Assembly: GCA_041399205.1 (NCBI GenBank)
Contig: JAWKTK010000011.1
Location: 1-64,000, forward strand
DNA length: 64,000 nt
DNA from: JAGQOZ01 sp041399205
GTDB lineage: Bacteria > Planctomycetota > Planctomycetia > Pirellulales > Pirellulaceae
Direction of reading: 5' to 3'
Positions within the stretch are counted from its first letter, which is position 1. Each line of letters begins with the position of its first letter. Below the pieces are notes generated by a model, which worked only from the letters and a program-made list of their open reading frames with translations, ran no database searches and was not told the DNA's origin. The translations under genes were made by a program, and so were the position numbers. Positions 9,733 to 19,900 of this stretch are shown here, one piece after another.

Positions 9733-10677
9733 ATGCGAAAGTTCTTAGTCACCGGCGGTGCCGGATTTATTGGTTCTCATATTGCCGAAGCTCTGGCTGC
9801 TCGAGGTGACACGGTTCATGTGTTGGACAACTTGAGCACGGGTTTTCGAACGAATGTGGACGCAATCGAAGGAGACGTCCATTTCTTTGAAGGTGACATC
9901 AACGACGCCGATCTTGTTGACCAAGCCATGGACGGGGTTGATTGCGTGTACCACCAAGCCGCACTGGCCTCGGTGCCCAGAAGCGTAAAGCATCCGCTGG
10001 ATACAAATCACGCTTGTGTGACGGGCACGCTAAACATTTTGGATCGAGCTCGTAGGAATGGTGTTCGCCGAGTGGTCTATGCGGCCAGTAGTAGTGCGTA
10101 TGGAGATCAACCGTTTAGTTCGAAGCGCGAAATTGATCTGCCTTCGCCTCTTTCTCCTTACGCTGTTGCCAAACTAGCTGGCGAATATTACTGCCACGCA
10201 TTTTACCACACATACGGTTTGGAAACGGTTTGCATTCGTTACTTCAATGTCTTTGGTCCCAGACAAGATCCGGGCAGTCCGTATTCTGCGGTCATACCGC
10301 TGTTCATTACCGCGCTGCTGTCCGGTGAAGCTCCGGTCGTTTACGGTGACGGACAACAGACTCGAGATTTCACGTACGTGGCCAATGTCGTACATGGAAA
10401 CCTCTTGGCTGCGGATGCCCCAGACGCGGTTGGCAAAACAGTAAACGTGGCCAACGGCAAAACGACCAGCTTGCTGACCTTGCTTGAATTGCTAAATGAA
10501 TACCTGGGCACCGATGTACGGCCCCAGTTTGAAGCAGCTCGAGCAGGTGATGTGCGAGACAGCTTGGCGGATATTACTCGCGCACAACAGTTGCTGGGCT
10601 ACGAACCGCCAGTCACGTTTGAAGATGGTTTGCGACGATCTATCGAATATTATCGTTCGATGTTTGTTGCCAAATAG
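9733..10677 (+). CDS. NAD-dependent nucleotide-sugar epimerase/dehydratase (extended SDR)
   Basis: A protein of about 314 residues counted from ATG 9733. The NAD-binding GGAGFIGSH lies at residues 8-16, the active-site serine in SSSAYGD, and the catalytic pair YAVAK at Tyr143/Lys147. The substrate-side motifs NVFGPRQDPGSPYSAVIP and DGQQTRDFTYV are those of the UDP-glucose or UDP-GlcNAc/UDP-N-acetylglucosaminuronate 4-epimerase branch (WbpP/TviC-like). It most likely inverts C4 of a UDP-sugar for cell-surface glycans. The exact sugar cannot be read from the sequence. ATG 9733 puts the Rossmann strand at the usual N-terminal position; 9709 would add eight charged residues. Confidence 0.88.
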   Translation: MRKFLVTGGAGFIGSHIAEALAARGDTVHVLDNLSTGFRTNVDAIEGDVHFFEGDINDADLVDQAMDGVDCVYHQAALASVPRSVKHPLDTNHACVTGTLNILDRARRNGVRRVVYAASSSAYGDQPFSSKREIDLPSPLSPYAVAKLAGEYYCHAFYHTYGLETVCIRYFNVFGPRQDPGSPYSAVIPLFITALLSGEAPVVYGDGQQTRDFTYVANVVHGNLLAADAPDAVGKTVNVANGKTTSLLTLLELLNEYLGTDVRPQFEAARAGDVRDSLADITRAQQLLGYEPPVTFEDGLRRSIEYYRSMFVAK

Positions 10678-10740
10678 TCTGTCGATGATTCATCGTCGTT
10701 CGTCCCTAACAACCGGTAGCGGAACAGGCGACGAGTCCTA

Positions 10741-10790
10741 GGTGAAACGGATCGTTCGCAAAGGGATTCGTCACCTCATCCACTACGGAT
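10741..10790. repeat. Inverted relative of the 13535 tandem repeat
   Basis: The segment 'ggattcgtcacctcatccactac' near 10764-10786 is the reverse complement of the core of the 50-bp repeat at 13535-13680 with one substitution. With upstream 'aggtgaaacg' it can pair (AGGTGA/TCACCT). It lies between the epimerase and cytochrome genes. This suggests a small dispersed palindromic element. Confidence 0.65.
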
Positions 10791-10848
10791 AGATCATCAA
10801 CTGCTGCTGGCCGAGTTAGTTGGCTAGAATTCCGGAGCAAAGCATATC

Positions 10849-11865
10849 GTGAAGTTCGTGCCGATTTGGTTTTTTTTCATCGCCGTCGCCAATTTTCCGG
10901 CAGTGGCTGACGATGCGTTTGACGCTGGCAAAGTGATTGGCTTTGAACAATGTCATCGATGTCACAAAGCCCAGGTGGAGGTGCTGTCCAAGCATGCGCA
11001 TTTTCTGAGCGGCGATCAGTTTCACAAGCAGCCGGCGGCCATGGAGATGGCAGAACGATTGGGACATCGATCGGTCAAGCGAACGGAAGTGTGTATTCGC
11101 TGCCACTATACGCCGCAGCGTCAGGATGATTCGTTAAACGCCCTTGCGGGAATTTCGTGCGAATCGTGCCATGGACCTGCTCAAGACTGGCTGGCCGGGC
11201 ACAACGATTACGGCGGCCCCAACGCGACCGCTCGAGACGAATCGGCGGAACATCGCCAATTTCGTATCCAAGACAGCATCGCCAAAGGAATGTGTCATCC
11301 ATCCAATCCGTATCTACTGGCCAAAAGCTGTTTCCGCTGCCACGTGGTGGACGATGAAGCGGTGGTGAACCAAGGCCAGCATCAAATTGACAGCCCAGGA
11401 TTTGAATTCGTGGCGTGGTCCCAAGGCGCCATGCGGCACAATTTTTTTCGATCTGGCGGCCGCATCAATGAAGCGTCGCATGTGGTTCGCCAACGCCTGA
11501 TGTACGTGGTGGGCGTGATCGCCGAAGTGGAAGCCTCCTTGCACGCCACGTCCAAAGCGACCTATCGACATCAATACGCGGTGGGTCATGCCAAGCGAGT
11601 TCACCGTTTGCGACAACACCTGCAGGAACTGGCCGAAGCGACTGGTGACCAGCGATTAACGTCCGCAGCCGAAATTGCCAACCAAGTGTCACTGGATTTG
11701 GAGAACGCCCAGGATCTGCGTATCGCAGCGCAACGCATTGGTGAAATCGGTTTGGAACTGGGTCGTGAAGAAACCGGACAACGCTGGGAAGCTGTCGACC
11801 GCTGGTTGCCAACGCCTGAACAATTCCAAGGCCAACCGATGGGCCGCTATACAGGCGAACTCTAG
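10849..11865 (+). CDS. Tetraheme c-type cytochrome (cytochrome c554-like)
   Basis: A 338-residue exported protein with a signal peptide ending near residue 20 (…FPAVADD). Four CxxCH heme sites are visible at about Cys35 (CHRCH), Cys82 (CIRCH), Cys104 (CESCH) and Cys161 (CFRCH). The arrangement CESCHG followed by a long gap and CFRCH is like cytochrome c554/multiheme families, which act in periplasmic electron transfer. The C-terminal half is helical and heme-free. The start codon is at 10849; the frame reads MKFVPIWFFFIAVANF. The GT2 gene begins 17 bp downstream, so they may be cotranscribed, although no functional link is obvious. The redox partner is unknown. Confidence 0.88.
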   Translation: MKFVPIWFFFIAVANFPAVADDAFDAGKVIGFEQCHRCHKAQVEVLSKHAHFLSGDQFHKQPAAMEMAERLGHRSVKRTEVCIRCHYTPQRQDDSLNALAGISCESCHGPAQDWLAGHNDYGGPNATARDESAEHRQFRIQDSIAKGMCHPSNPYLLAKSCFRCHVVDDEAVVNQGQHQIDSPGFEFVAWSQGAMRHNFFRSGGRINEASHVVRQRLMYVVGVIAEVEASLHATSKATYRHQYAVGHAKRVHRLRQHLQELAEATGDQRLTSAAEIANQVSLDLENAQDLRIAAQRIGEIGLELGREETGQRWEAVDRWLPTPEQFQGQPMGRYTGEL

Positions 11866-11881
11866 ACCAAAGGCAAGCGTG

Positions 11882-12691
11882 GTGTCGGAAATAGCCAGCG
11901 ATTCGGACGAAACGTTGCCTTCGCAGCGCAAAATCTTGGTCAGCATTGCGACCTACAACGAACGAGAAAACTTGCCAAACTTGGTGGCCGAAATCTTTCG
12001 CTTCGCGCCCACCGTAGACATCTTGGTAGTGGACGACAATTCGCCCGACGGTACGTCGGATTGGTGCCGCCAACACCAAAAAACCGAAACGCGACTGACA
12101 CTATTATGTCGCACTCGAGAAAAAGGACTGGGCAGCGCCACCATCGCGGGATTGAAATACGCCATCCAGCATGATTACGACTATGTCATCAACTTGGATG
12201 CCGACTTCAGTCACCATCCTAAGTACCTGCCGGACTTGATTGCCGGAATGGAATCCGCTCCGACAGACGGCCAACCGGTGGATGTGATGTTGGGGAGCCG
12301 TTACATTCCCGGCGGAGGCATTGAAGGTTGGCCTATTAGCCGGAAGATCATGAGCAAATTCATCAATGCGTATGCGATTGGTTGGCTACGCTTACCTGTT
12401 TCGGACTGTAGTGGTTCGTTTCGTTGTTATCGAACGGAATTCCTGAATCGAATTGAATTTGACCAATTCCGTTCGACGGGATACGCTTTCTTTGAAGAAA
12501 TTCTCTGGTTTTTGACCCAAGCTCAAGCTCGTTTTGGCGAACTACCGATCGTGTTTGTCAACCGAGAAAAAGGGCATTCGAAAATTACACTGCAAGAAGC
12601 ACTGCGAGCGGTCTGGATTATTGGACAACTGGGATTTGCTAAGTTTCGTTCCAAGTCCGCACTGCCGCACGACACCTCGCCGAACCCATAA
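11882..12691 (+). CDS. Polyprenol monophosphomannose synthase-like GT2 glycosyltransferase
   Basis: About 269 residues. GT2 family features: SIATYNERENL, DDNSPDGT (nucleotide binding), DADFSHHP (DxD-like metal site), GSRYIPGGGIEGW and SDCSGSFRCYR. These match bacterial Dpm1-type enzymes that transfer mannose or another sugar from GDP/UDP-sugar to polyprenyl phosphate at the cytoplasmic membrane. There is no C-terminal transmembrane pair, so it resembles the short soluble form. GTG 11882 is chosen because AAAGG lies at 11869-11873, eight bases before it, and any upstream start would overlap the cytochrome gene in another frame. Confidence 0.88.
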   Translation: MSEIASDSDETLPSQRKILVSIATYNERENLPNLVAEIFRFAPTVDILVVDDNSPDGTSDWCRQHQKTETRLTLLCRTREKGLGSATIAGLKYAIQHDYDYVINLDADFSHHPKYLPDLIAGMESAPTDGQPVDVMLGSRYIPGGGIEGWPISRKIMSKFINAYAIGWLRLPVSDCSGSFRCYRTEFLNRIEFDQFRSTGYAFFEEILWFLTQAQARFGELPIVFVNREKGHSKITLQEALRAVWIIGQLGFAKFRSKSALPHDTSPNP

Positions 12692-12718
12692 CCACTTCTT
12701 TGGCACGAGGAATCTCAT

Positions 12719-13504
12719 ATGCAAAGTCACGAAGTTGATTACGAAATCCTAGGCGACGACATCCAAATTGTAGAAGTCGAATTGGACCCGGGCGAAACCG
12801 TGATCGCCGAAGCCGGCGCTATGAACTACATGGAAGAGGGTATCGACTTTGAAGCTCGGATGGGTGACGGCACCGAAATGGATTCCGGCTTGATGGGCAA
12901 AATCTTTGGTGCCGGCAAGCGAGCGCTCACGGGCGAATCGATCTTCATGACCCACTTTACCAATCATGGGCACGGCAAGCGCCGAGTTGCTTTTGCGGCG
13001 CCTTATCCCGGCAAAATCGTTCCGATAGATCTGAGCAAAGTGGGCGGACAGCTGCTGTGTCAAAAAGACGCGTTCTTGTGCGCGGCGCTCGGTACCAAAG
13101 TTGGCATTGCCTTCCAAAAACGTTGGGGTGCCGGCTTCTTCGGCGGCGAAGGTTTCATCCTGCAAAAACTGGAAGGTGATGGCAAGGCCTTTGTCCATGC
13201 CGGCGGAACCATTGTCACCAAAAAGCTGCAAGGCGAAACGCTGCGAGTCGACACGGGTTGTATCGTCGCCTTCACCGCAGGCATCAATTATGACATACAG
13301 CGAGCGGGCAATTTAAAGTCAATGGTCTTTGGAGGCGAAGGCTTGTTCCTGGCCACTCTTTCCGGTACCGGCACCGTCTTGTTGCAGAGCCTACCGTTTT
13401 CTCGGTTGGCCGATCGAGTGCTGCAGAACGCTCCTTCGATGGGCGGCAAGAATACGGGCGAAGGCTCCGTCCTAGGTACGCTCGGCAATCTATTCGGCGA
13501 CTAA
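12719..13504 (+). CDS. TIGR00266/AIM24 family protein
   Basis: A 261-residue protein of the AIM24/TIGR00266 beta-rich fold: DIQIVEVELDPGETVIAEAGAMNYM near the start, a central GFFGGEGFILQKLEG, and a C-terminal FGGEGLFLATLSGTGTVLLQSLP. The family is widespread in bacteria, where its role is undefined; the yeast relative is mitochondrial. No signal peptide is visible, so it is probably cytoplasmic or membrane-associated. It starts 27 bp after the glycosyltransferase stop with GAGG in front of ATG 12719. The Gly-rich loop GAGFFGGEGF is conserved in the family. Confidence 0.9.
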   Translation: MQSHEVDYEILGDDIQIVEVELDPGETVIAEAGAMNYMEEGIDFEARMGDGTEMDSGLMGKIFGAGKRALTGESIFMTHFTNHGHGKRRVAFAAPYPGKIVPIDLSKVGGQLLCQKDAFLCAALGTKVGIAFQKRWGAGFFGGEGFILQKLEGDGKAFVHAGGTIVTKKLQGETLRVDTGCIVAFTAGINYDIQRAGNLKSMVFGGEGLFLATLSGTGTVLLQSLPFSRLADRVLQNAPSMGGKNTGEGSVLGTLGNLFGD

Positions 13505-13534
13505 AAAATCGCGACGAAGGCGGAAGATCGTCTG

Positions 13535-13680
13535 GTAGTGGATGAGGTAACGAATCCTTGTTACCTCGGAAGTTCAAACTGCTCGTAGTGGATGAGGTAA
13601 CGAATCCTTGTTACCACGGAAGTTCAAACTGCTCGTAGTGGATGAGGTAACGAATCCTCTCCACTCGTGACTCGTCACCG
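13535..13680. repeat. Three tandem copies of a 50-bp hairpin repeat
   Basis: Copies begin at 13535, 13585 and 13635 (the last is cut short), each starting 'gtagtggatgaggtaacg'. In the first copy GAGGTAAC pairs with GTTACCTC across an 8-base loop. The second copy has one mismatch in the stem. The spacing is exactly 50 bp. An inverted relative lies at 10741-10790. Nothing suggests a CRISPR array because the repeats are directly adjacent with no variable spacers. Confidence 0.88.
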
Positions 13681-13985
13681 TCGTCCGCTTGATGAAATGA
13701 CAGGTGCTGCGAATCCCGGATCAGCCGGCTTCTCGCCATTCATTATCGCTGCCGCCCGCCATCTCGAAAAATCGACAGGCTCGGCGTAGAATGCGGCGGA
13801 TTCGCCATTGTTTTGCCACGATTGGGAAAAAACTGCGCCTAGATATTTCGGCCGAAAAAGTTGGGAGGCTGATTTTCCAGATTTAGGCGGACCGAACGTG
13901 TCACGGCGGCGGCGAAAATCCAAGCAAGGACGCTCGAAGGTGAGGCGTCCACTCCCTTTGGAATTTGTTCAGCGAGTATTGCACG
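13681..13985. other. Intergenic region upstream of the AddB-like gene
   Basis: About 300 bp between the tandem repeat and the nuclease gene. It is GC-rich with no supported gene, and is likely promoter territory for the recombination operon, but no defined element was recognised. Confidence 0.4.
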
Positions 13986-16832
13986 ATGCAGATTAATCGA
14001 GTTTTCTTGGATTGGACTCGTCCCGCACTTCCCAACGCTGCCGAATATTTGATCAACCGGTTCGCTCGCCGCCGAATCTGTGATCTGACCGATGTGGTCG
14101 TCGTGGTTCCGGGTGGTCGAGCCGGTCGGCGGCTTCGCGAATGGTTGGTGACCCTTTGCACCGACAGGAATCTGTCACTGTTTCCGCCGGACATCACCAC
14201 CACGGGTCAATTTCCTGAATTGTTGTACACTGCCAAACAGGCGTTTGCCAATTCGTTGACGCAGCAATTGGCTTGGGCCAAGGCGTTGCAACAAACGTCG
14301 ACCGATGACCTGAAGTTGATCATGAAAGACGTGCCGGATCGAACCGATGATCCAAGGTGGACAGAACTGGGCGCGCTGCTCCAAAAACAACATCGCGAAT
14401 TGGCCGGCGAAGGACTCGATTTTCAACAAGTTGTCCAAATCGGCAGCTTGCTGGAATCGTTTGACGAAGCCGCTCGTTGGACGGCGCTCAGTCACGTCCA
14501 AGCGGCTTATCTGCAGATCTTGAATCAATTGCAGTTGTGGGATCGTCAGACGGCTCGTTTGTACGCCATTCAGCATCGTGAATGTCAGGCGGACAAGCAA
14601 ATTGTTCTGGTCGGTGCGGCCGATATGAATTCGGCCATGCGGCAGATGTTGGATCAAGTTGCGGATAAAGTTACCGCGTTGATTGTAGCGCCGGAACGAT
14701 TTCAAAACCGGTTCGATTCGCATGGCTGCATTGTGCCGCAAGTTTGGCAAAACGTGTATGTGCCGCTGGACGAACAGCATGTATTGCGAGCGGACCGGCC
14801 GGCCGATCAAGCCCAAGCGGTAGTCCACGCCATTGGCCAAAGCAAGGGCCAGTATTCTGCCGAAGAGATCACTATCGGCTTTCCTAACGAATCGTTGGTC
14901 GCTCAAGTTCAGCGACAGTTGAAGCAGTGTTCGCTGGAAGGCCGCTGGGGTCCGGGAACCTCCATCGAAGCAACTCGGCCCATCCAACTTTTGCGTTGCG
15001 TGATTGATCTGCTGCAGCGCAAACGGTTCGCTCAATATGCCGAATTCCTGCGACATCCCGACGTTTATCACCTGCTGAAACAAAAGGGGATCGAACCAAT
15101 TTCGTTTCTCAAACACCTGGACCGTTACCAAACGGAATACGTGCCGCAAACGTTGGACGGTCGTTGGCCGGAACGTTTGACGGATTCGTCCACCAACAGC
15201 GAAAACGTCGCCAGTTCGACCGCTCGATCGTCTACCTTGAACGTCCTCATGCAAGTGTACGATTTCACTGCCGAATTGTTGTCACCGTTGCAAGCCAGCG
15301 ATCGTAAGCCGCTGGAATGGGCGGAACCGATTCTGCAATTCTTGCATTCCGTATACGGCGAATTCGTGGTATCCGTGGACGACGCACAAGAGAGCAAGAC
15401 GCTGTTTGCGTGTGATTGTATTCGCCAGACGCTGGAAGATTTTTCGCACTTGCCCGACCAGCTGGCGCCAAAGGTGTCCGCAGACCAAGCGTTGCTGATG
15501 GTCCTCTCACAGATAAGTTCGCAATTGATTCCCGCGCCGTTAAATGCCGATTCCATTGAAATGCTCGGCTGGCTGGAACTTCCTTTGGACGACGCTCAGT
15601 GCACCATTCTGACCTATTTCAATGACGGCTATGTTCCGGCGGCCATTGGTTCCGACTTATTCTTGCCAAACCAGCTGCGAAGCCAATTGGGTTTGGAAGA
15701 TAGCGACCGCATGTACGCTCGAGATACCTATGCGTTGACGGCCTTGTTGCAGACTAAGGAATTTGTCCGAGTGATCGTGGGGCGGCATACGGATCAAGGC
15801 GATCCGCTGACGCCCAGTCGGCTGCTGTTTGCGACCGATGACGAAGCGATTGTGCGTCGAGCGTTAGCGTCGTTTGACGATGATCAAGATCCGGTCGAAT
15901 GGAACCTGCCGCAGCGAATTCCGCAGCTGGAACAGCATCGCTTTGAAGTTCCCGCTCCGCAAGCAGCGGACGAAGTGAGTTCGCTGAGTGTGACTGATTT
16001 TCGCGCATATTTGGCGTGCCCTTATCGGTTTTATCTGAATCGCGTGTTGCGGTTGGGGCCGCTGCGAGATGACGCGGCGGAGTTGGGTGCCAATTCGTTC
16101 GGTACGTTCTTGCACGAAGTCTTGGACGCGTTTGGGCAGAGTGTAGATCGAGATAGTTCGGACGAAATCACCATCAGCAACTGCTTGAATGATTTGCTGA
16201 ACGAATCGGCCCAACGCTGGGCCATGGACCGAGCACGTCCGGCGGTGCAGGTGCAATTGGAACAAGCTCGGCATCGGTTGGCCAAGTTTGCTCAGGCGCA
16301 AGCCAAGCGACGTCGCGAAGGTTGGATCATTGAAGCGTCGGAATTTAATGTGGAAGATTCCGTGATTCACGTGGATGGCGAACGGTTCACGTTGAAGGGC
16401 CGAATTGACCGCATTGATCGTCATGAATTTACAGGCAAGCTGGCCGTGCTGGATTATAAAACGGGTGATGGCGGAAAGTGTCCCGAAAAGGCGCATCGCC
16501 AAGCTGACGAATGGATTGATTTGCAGTTGCCACTGTATCGACACCTGCTGTCTCAGGCGTATGCGAATCAACCAACTGAATTGGGGTACGTAGTGTTGCC
16601 TAAATCTGCCGAATCCAAGTTCCTGATGGCGCCGTGGTCGGCAGCGGATTTCGAATCGGCGGACGAAGTCATGTACACCATCATTCGGAAGATTCGCGAT
16701 CGCCAGTTTTGGCCGCCCACCACGCCGCCGCCCGCATTCAGTGAGGACTTTGCCGCCATCTGCCAAGATTCGGTGTTCGACCGACAGTTGGCGCATGTTT
16801 CGGTTGACGATGCGTCTAGCGGCGGATTTTGA
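13986..16832 (+). CDS. AddB-like PD-(D/E)XK nuclease/inactivated helicase subunit
   Basis: About 948 residues, located directly upstream of an AddA-like gene, so it is probably the second subunit of a double-strand-break resecting enzyme. The N-terminal helicase-like part has VVVVPGGRAGRRLREWL where helicases carry Walker A; the lysine motif is absent, as in many AddB proteins. The C-terminal PD-(D/E)XK nuclease has SVTDFRAYLACPYRFYL, then RIDRIDR and LAVLDYKTGDG. The usual AddB four-cysteine iron-sulfur set is not apparent: only the Cys in ACPYR and one in AAICQD are placed suitably. ATG 13986 (MQINRVFL) is preferred over 13965. Confidence 0.8.
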   Translation: MQINRVFLDWTRPALPNAAEYLINRFARRRICDLTDVVVVVPGGRAGRRLREWLVTLCTDRNLSLFPPDITTTGQFPELLYTAKQAFANSLTQQLAWAKALQQTSTDDLKLIMKDVPDRTDDPRWTELGALLQKQHRELAGEGLDFQQVVQIGSLLESFDEAARWTALSHVQAAYLQILNQLQLWDRQTARLYAIQHRECQADKQIVLVGAADMNSAMRQMLDQVADKVTALIVAPERFQNRFDSHGCIVPQVWQNVYVPLDEQHVLRADRPADQAQAVVHAIGQSKGQYSAEEITIGFPNESLVAQVQRQLKQCSLEGRWGPGTSIEATRPIQLLRCVIDLLQRKRFAQYAEFLRHPDVYHLLKQKGIEPISFLKHLDRYQTEYVPQTLDGRWPERLTDSSTNSENVASSTARSSTLNVLMQVYDFTAELLSPLQASDRKPLEWAEPILQFLHSVYGEFVVSVDDAQESKTLFACDCIRQTLEDFSHLPDQLAPKVSADQALLMVLSQISSQLIPAPLNADSIEMLGWLELPLDDAQCTILTYFNDGYVPAAIGSDLFLPNQLRSQLGLEDSDRMYARDTYALTALLQTKEFVRVIVGRHTDQGDPLTPSRLLFATDDEAIVRRALASFDDDQDPVEWNLPQRIPQLEQHRFEVPAPQAADEVSSLSVTDFRAYLACPYRFYLNRVLRLGPLRDDAAELGANSFGTFLHEVLDAFGQSVDRDSSDEITISNCLNDLLNESAQRWAMDRARPAVQVQLEQARHRLAKFAQAQAKRRREGWIIEASEFNVEDSVIHVDGERFTLKGRIDRIDRHEFTGKLAVLDYKTGDGGKCPEKAHRQADEWIDLQLPLYRHLLSQAYANQPTELGYVVLPKSAESKFLMAPWSAADFESADEVMYTIIRKIRDRQFWPPTTPPPAFSEDFAAICQDSVFDRQLAHVSVDDASSGGF

Positions 16833-16902
16833 ACGGTGTCGTAACCCGTTTATGCACAAGATCAAATTCGACTGTGCACGGAAAAAATTTTGGATTGGTA
16901 CT

Positions 16903-19900
16903 ATGGCCAGCACGTTACGTCTTGATTCACCTCATTCGATATCACTTCCTAATCTGGTCATTAAAGCGTCGGCCGGAACTGGCAAGACCTATCATTTGTC
17001 CAACCGCTATTTGCGATTGATCTTGGAAGGCGTTTCACCCGATCGGATTCTCGCCACCACGTTCACTCGCAAAGCGGCGGGCGAAATCTTGGGCCGAGTC
17101 CTCTTGCGGTTGGCACAAGCCGCTACGTCACCGGACAAATTGGCCGAATTGGCCGACGCGATTGAACGTCCCAAACTCGCCAGATCGGAATGCGTTCAAG
17201 CCTTGCGCAGCTTGGTGAAAAACCTGCATCGAGTGCGGATTGCCACGTTGGATGCGTTCTTTGTGCAACTGGCCACGTCGTTCAGTTTAGAGCTGGGTCT
17301 GCCGCCCGGCTGGCAAATTCTGGACGAAACAGAACATCCAGAGTTGCGAGATCAAGCGATTGAAACGTTGCTGGCCGAAGAAGAAACGGACGAAGTGGTC
17401 AAGCTGATGCATCTGCTGTCCAAAGGCGATGTTCAGCGAAAAATTACGGATGAAATTCGCGGCACCGTGGGGCAATTGCATGACCTGTATTTGGAATCGC
17501 ACGAATCATCTTGGTTTCAGATTCCCAAATCCACTCCGCCTACCATCGAAACGCTCCATGAACGCTTGGAAGATTTGCGTTCGTTGGATTTGCCCGATCA
17601 TCAAAACGTGCTGAAAACCGCCATTCAAAACGTGGAAAAATTGTTAGCGGATAACGGAGATTCGTTCGAAGCGTTCTGCAAAGGCGGTGTTTCGGGAAAG
17701 TTGCTGGCGGGCGAGAAAGTATTTAATCGCAAGGAAATTCCGGCGGTTGTGATCGACTTGTTGGATCCGTTTCTGGATTTTGTTCGCAGCCGAGCGGTCA
17801 ATCAATACGCTTGGCAAACGGAAAGCACCTTTGCGCTACTGCAGAAATTTGATCAACGGTTTGCGGCATTGGCGCACGATCGGCGCCAGTTTGGATTTGC
17901 CGACATTGTGCGGTCAATTGCGGCGGCTTCGCAGGCCAGCGAACTGGATCAATACGTGTTGCGTTTGGACGGAGCGATTGATCACTTGCTGTTGGACGAA
18001 TTTCAAGACACGTCCAGTTCTCAATGGGCCGCCGTTCGCCCCTTTGCCAAACGCACTTGCGAAACATCTGAACAGGACCGTTCCTTTTTTTGTGTTGGCG
18101 ACGGCAAGCAAGCGATTTACGGTTGGCGAGGTGGTGACGCGGACATTCTGGAAACGATGCCGCAGCAATTGCAGTCGATAGAGCAGCAGAGTTTGAATGA
18201 CAGTTATCGGTCATCCAAGCCGGTGATTGATTTTGTGAATCAAGTCAATTCCAACTTGCACCAACACAATAATTTGGGAGCCTTGCAAAGCTCGGCCGAC
18301 CGCTGGAGCCAACAATTTCCGCAACATGCCACTCAGCGAACCGAGTTGGCCGGCGTGGTCACGCTGGAGACGGCAACCGAATTAGAGACGAAGGACAGCG
18401 ACGCCAAGAAGAATCACATTCGTCGCTACGCCGCTGACCGGATTGCGGAAGTGGTTCGCCAAGTGCCCAACGCTAGCGTGGCCGTGCTGACTCGCACCAA
18501 CGAAGGCGTCGGCAAGATGGTGTACCAACTTCGGCAACGCCAGATTTTGGCCAGTGAAGAAGGTGGCAATCCGCTGACCGATTCCGCAGCGGTGCAGTTG
18601 GTTCTTTCGCGACTTCGCTTGGTGGATCATCCGCAAGACAGCGTCGCGTGGTACCATTTGGCGCGTTCGCCGTGGGCCGAAAAACTGGGTATTCGCGCCA
18701 CCGTCGATATGCGCCGTAGCGAACGCTTTGCCGAAGAAACTCGTTGGCAACTGGCCAATGAAGGCTACGGAGCCAACCTCTTGCGTTGGGCTGAACAGCT
18801 GTTTGCGTACTGCAATGTGCGCGAATGGGGCCGACTTCAGCAGCTGGTAGAATTGGCCTATCAGTACCAACAACGCATCGAATCACCTCGGCAAATCGGG
18901 CTCGCCTGGCAGCAACGTCGCAGTGCGCGAGCGGACGCGTTTATTGCGTTTGTCGAACGCCAAAAGATGGCTGACACCAGTGCGAATCCGGTGCGAGTGA
19001 TGACGGTGCATCAATCCAAAGGCTTGCAGTTTGATGTGGTGTTCTTGGTGGAAATGGACAAGGACCTGGCAGGGCAAACGCCAACGTGTGTGTATGGGAA
19101 GCCGGGATCGCAAGGCAAGATCAACAAGGTGGCTCGGTATGTGAACGCCGCGTTTCGGCCATTTTTTCCAGCAGACATTCAAACGATTCATGATTCGGCA
19201 GCGGCGGACAAGTTCCGAGAAGAACTGTGCGTGTTCTACGTCGCGGCTACTCGAGCCATTCATGCGTTGCATATGATCACTTCGCCCGACGCGGAAAATA
19301 AGGATGGCAAAGCGAAACGCACGGCGAGTGGATTGGTTCGCAGCGCGTATCGTTTGTTCCCGGTCGAAGCGGGCCGCATGGAAACGTTAGCTGGCAATTT
19401 GGATTGGCGAAAAAATCATCCGGCTCTGTGCGAACCATCTGCGGTGACCACTGCGAAGCATGCACCGGCGCAACATCGGCCTCCGCTGGTCAAACCATCT
19501 TCGGGCCAGCGAATTTTGCGCAATGCGTCGCCGTCCGGCTTGGAAGGTGGCGGCAAGGTTTCGTTGGGGAATCGGTTGCGGTTGAGCAATGCCCAGGCCA
19601 TGGAATTTGGTTCGCTGGTGCACGCGTGGTTCGAAACAATCGATTGGTTGGAGCAATACAAGTTTGACCAGACGAGTTTGGACCGCATCGGCCATCAATT
19701 GCAAGCAAGTGATTCTGTTCTGAAGTCGGCTCGTGCGCAATTCAAAAAGATGCTGCAACAAGATTCGTTAAAACGGTTGCTTTCGGCCGGTCGTTATCGA
19801 GATGCCAAGTGGTTGGCCAAGGTTGGCTTGCAGGGCAAGACGCTGGAGGTGCAGGTTCGCAACGAACAGCCGATCATGGCCAAGCTAGGAACGCAGATGG

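Noticed and set aside
13535..13680. CRISPR array
   Set aside because: The repeats are contiguous with no unique spacers, and no cas gene is in the window.
14175..15254. Long open frame on the minus strand (359 codons) inside the AddB-like gene
   Set aside because: It lies antisense to a gene with clear family motifs, has no recognisable domain, and is explained by codon bias of the opposite strand.
15864..16913. Another long minus-strand frame opposite the AddB C-terminal region
   Set aside because: Same reason: the plus strand encodes the PD-(D/E)XK nuclease motifs and the antisense product resembles nothing.
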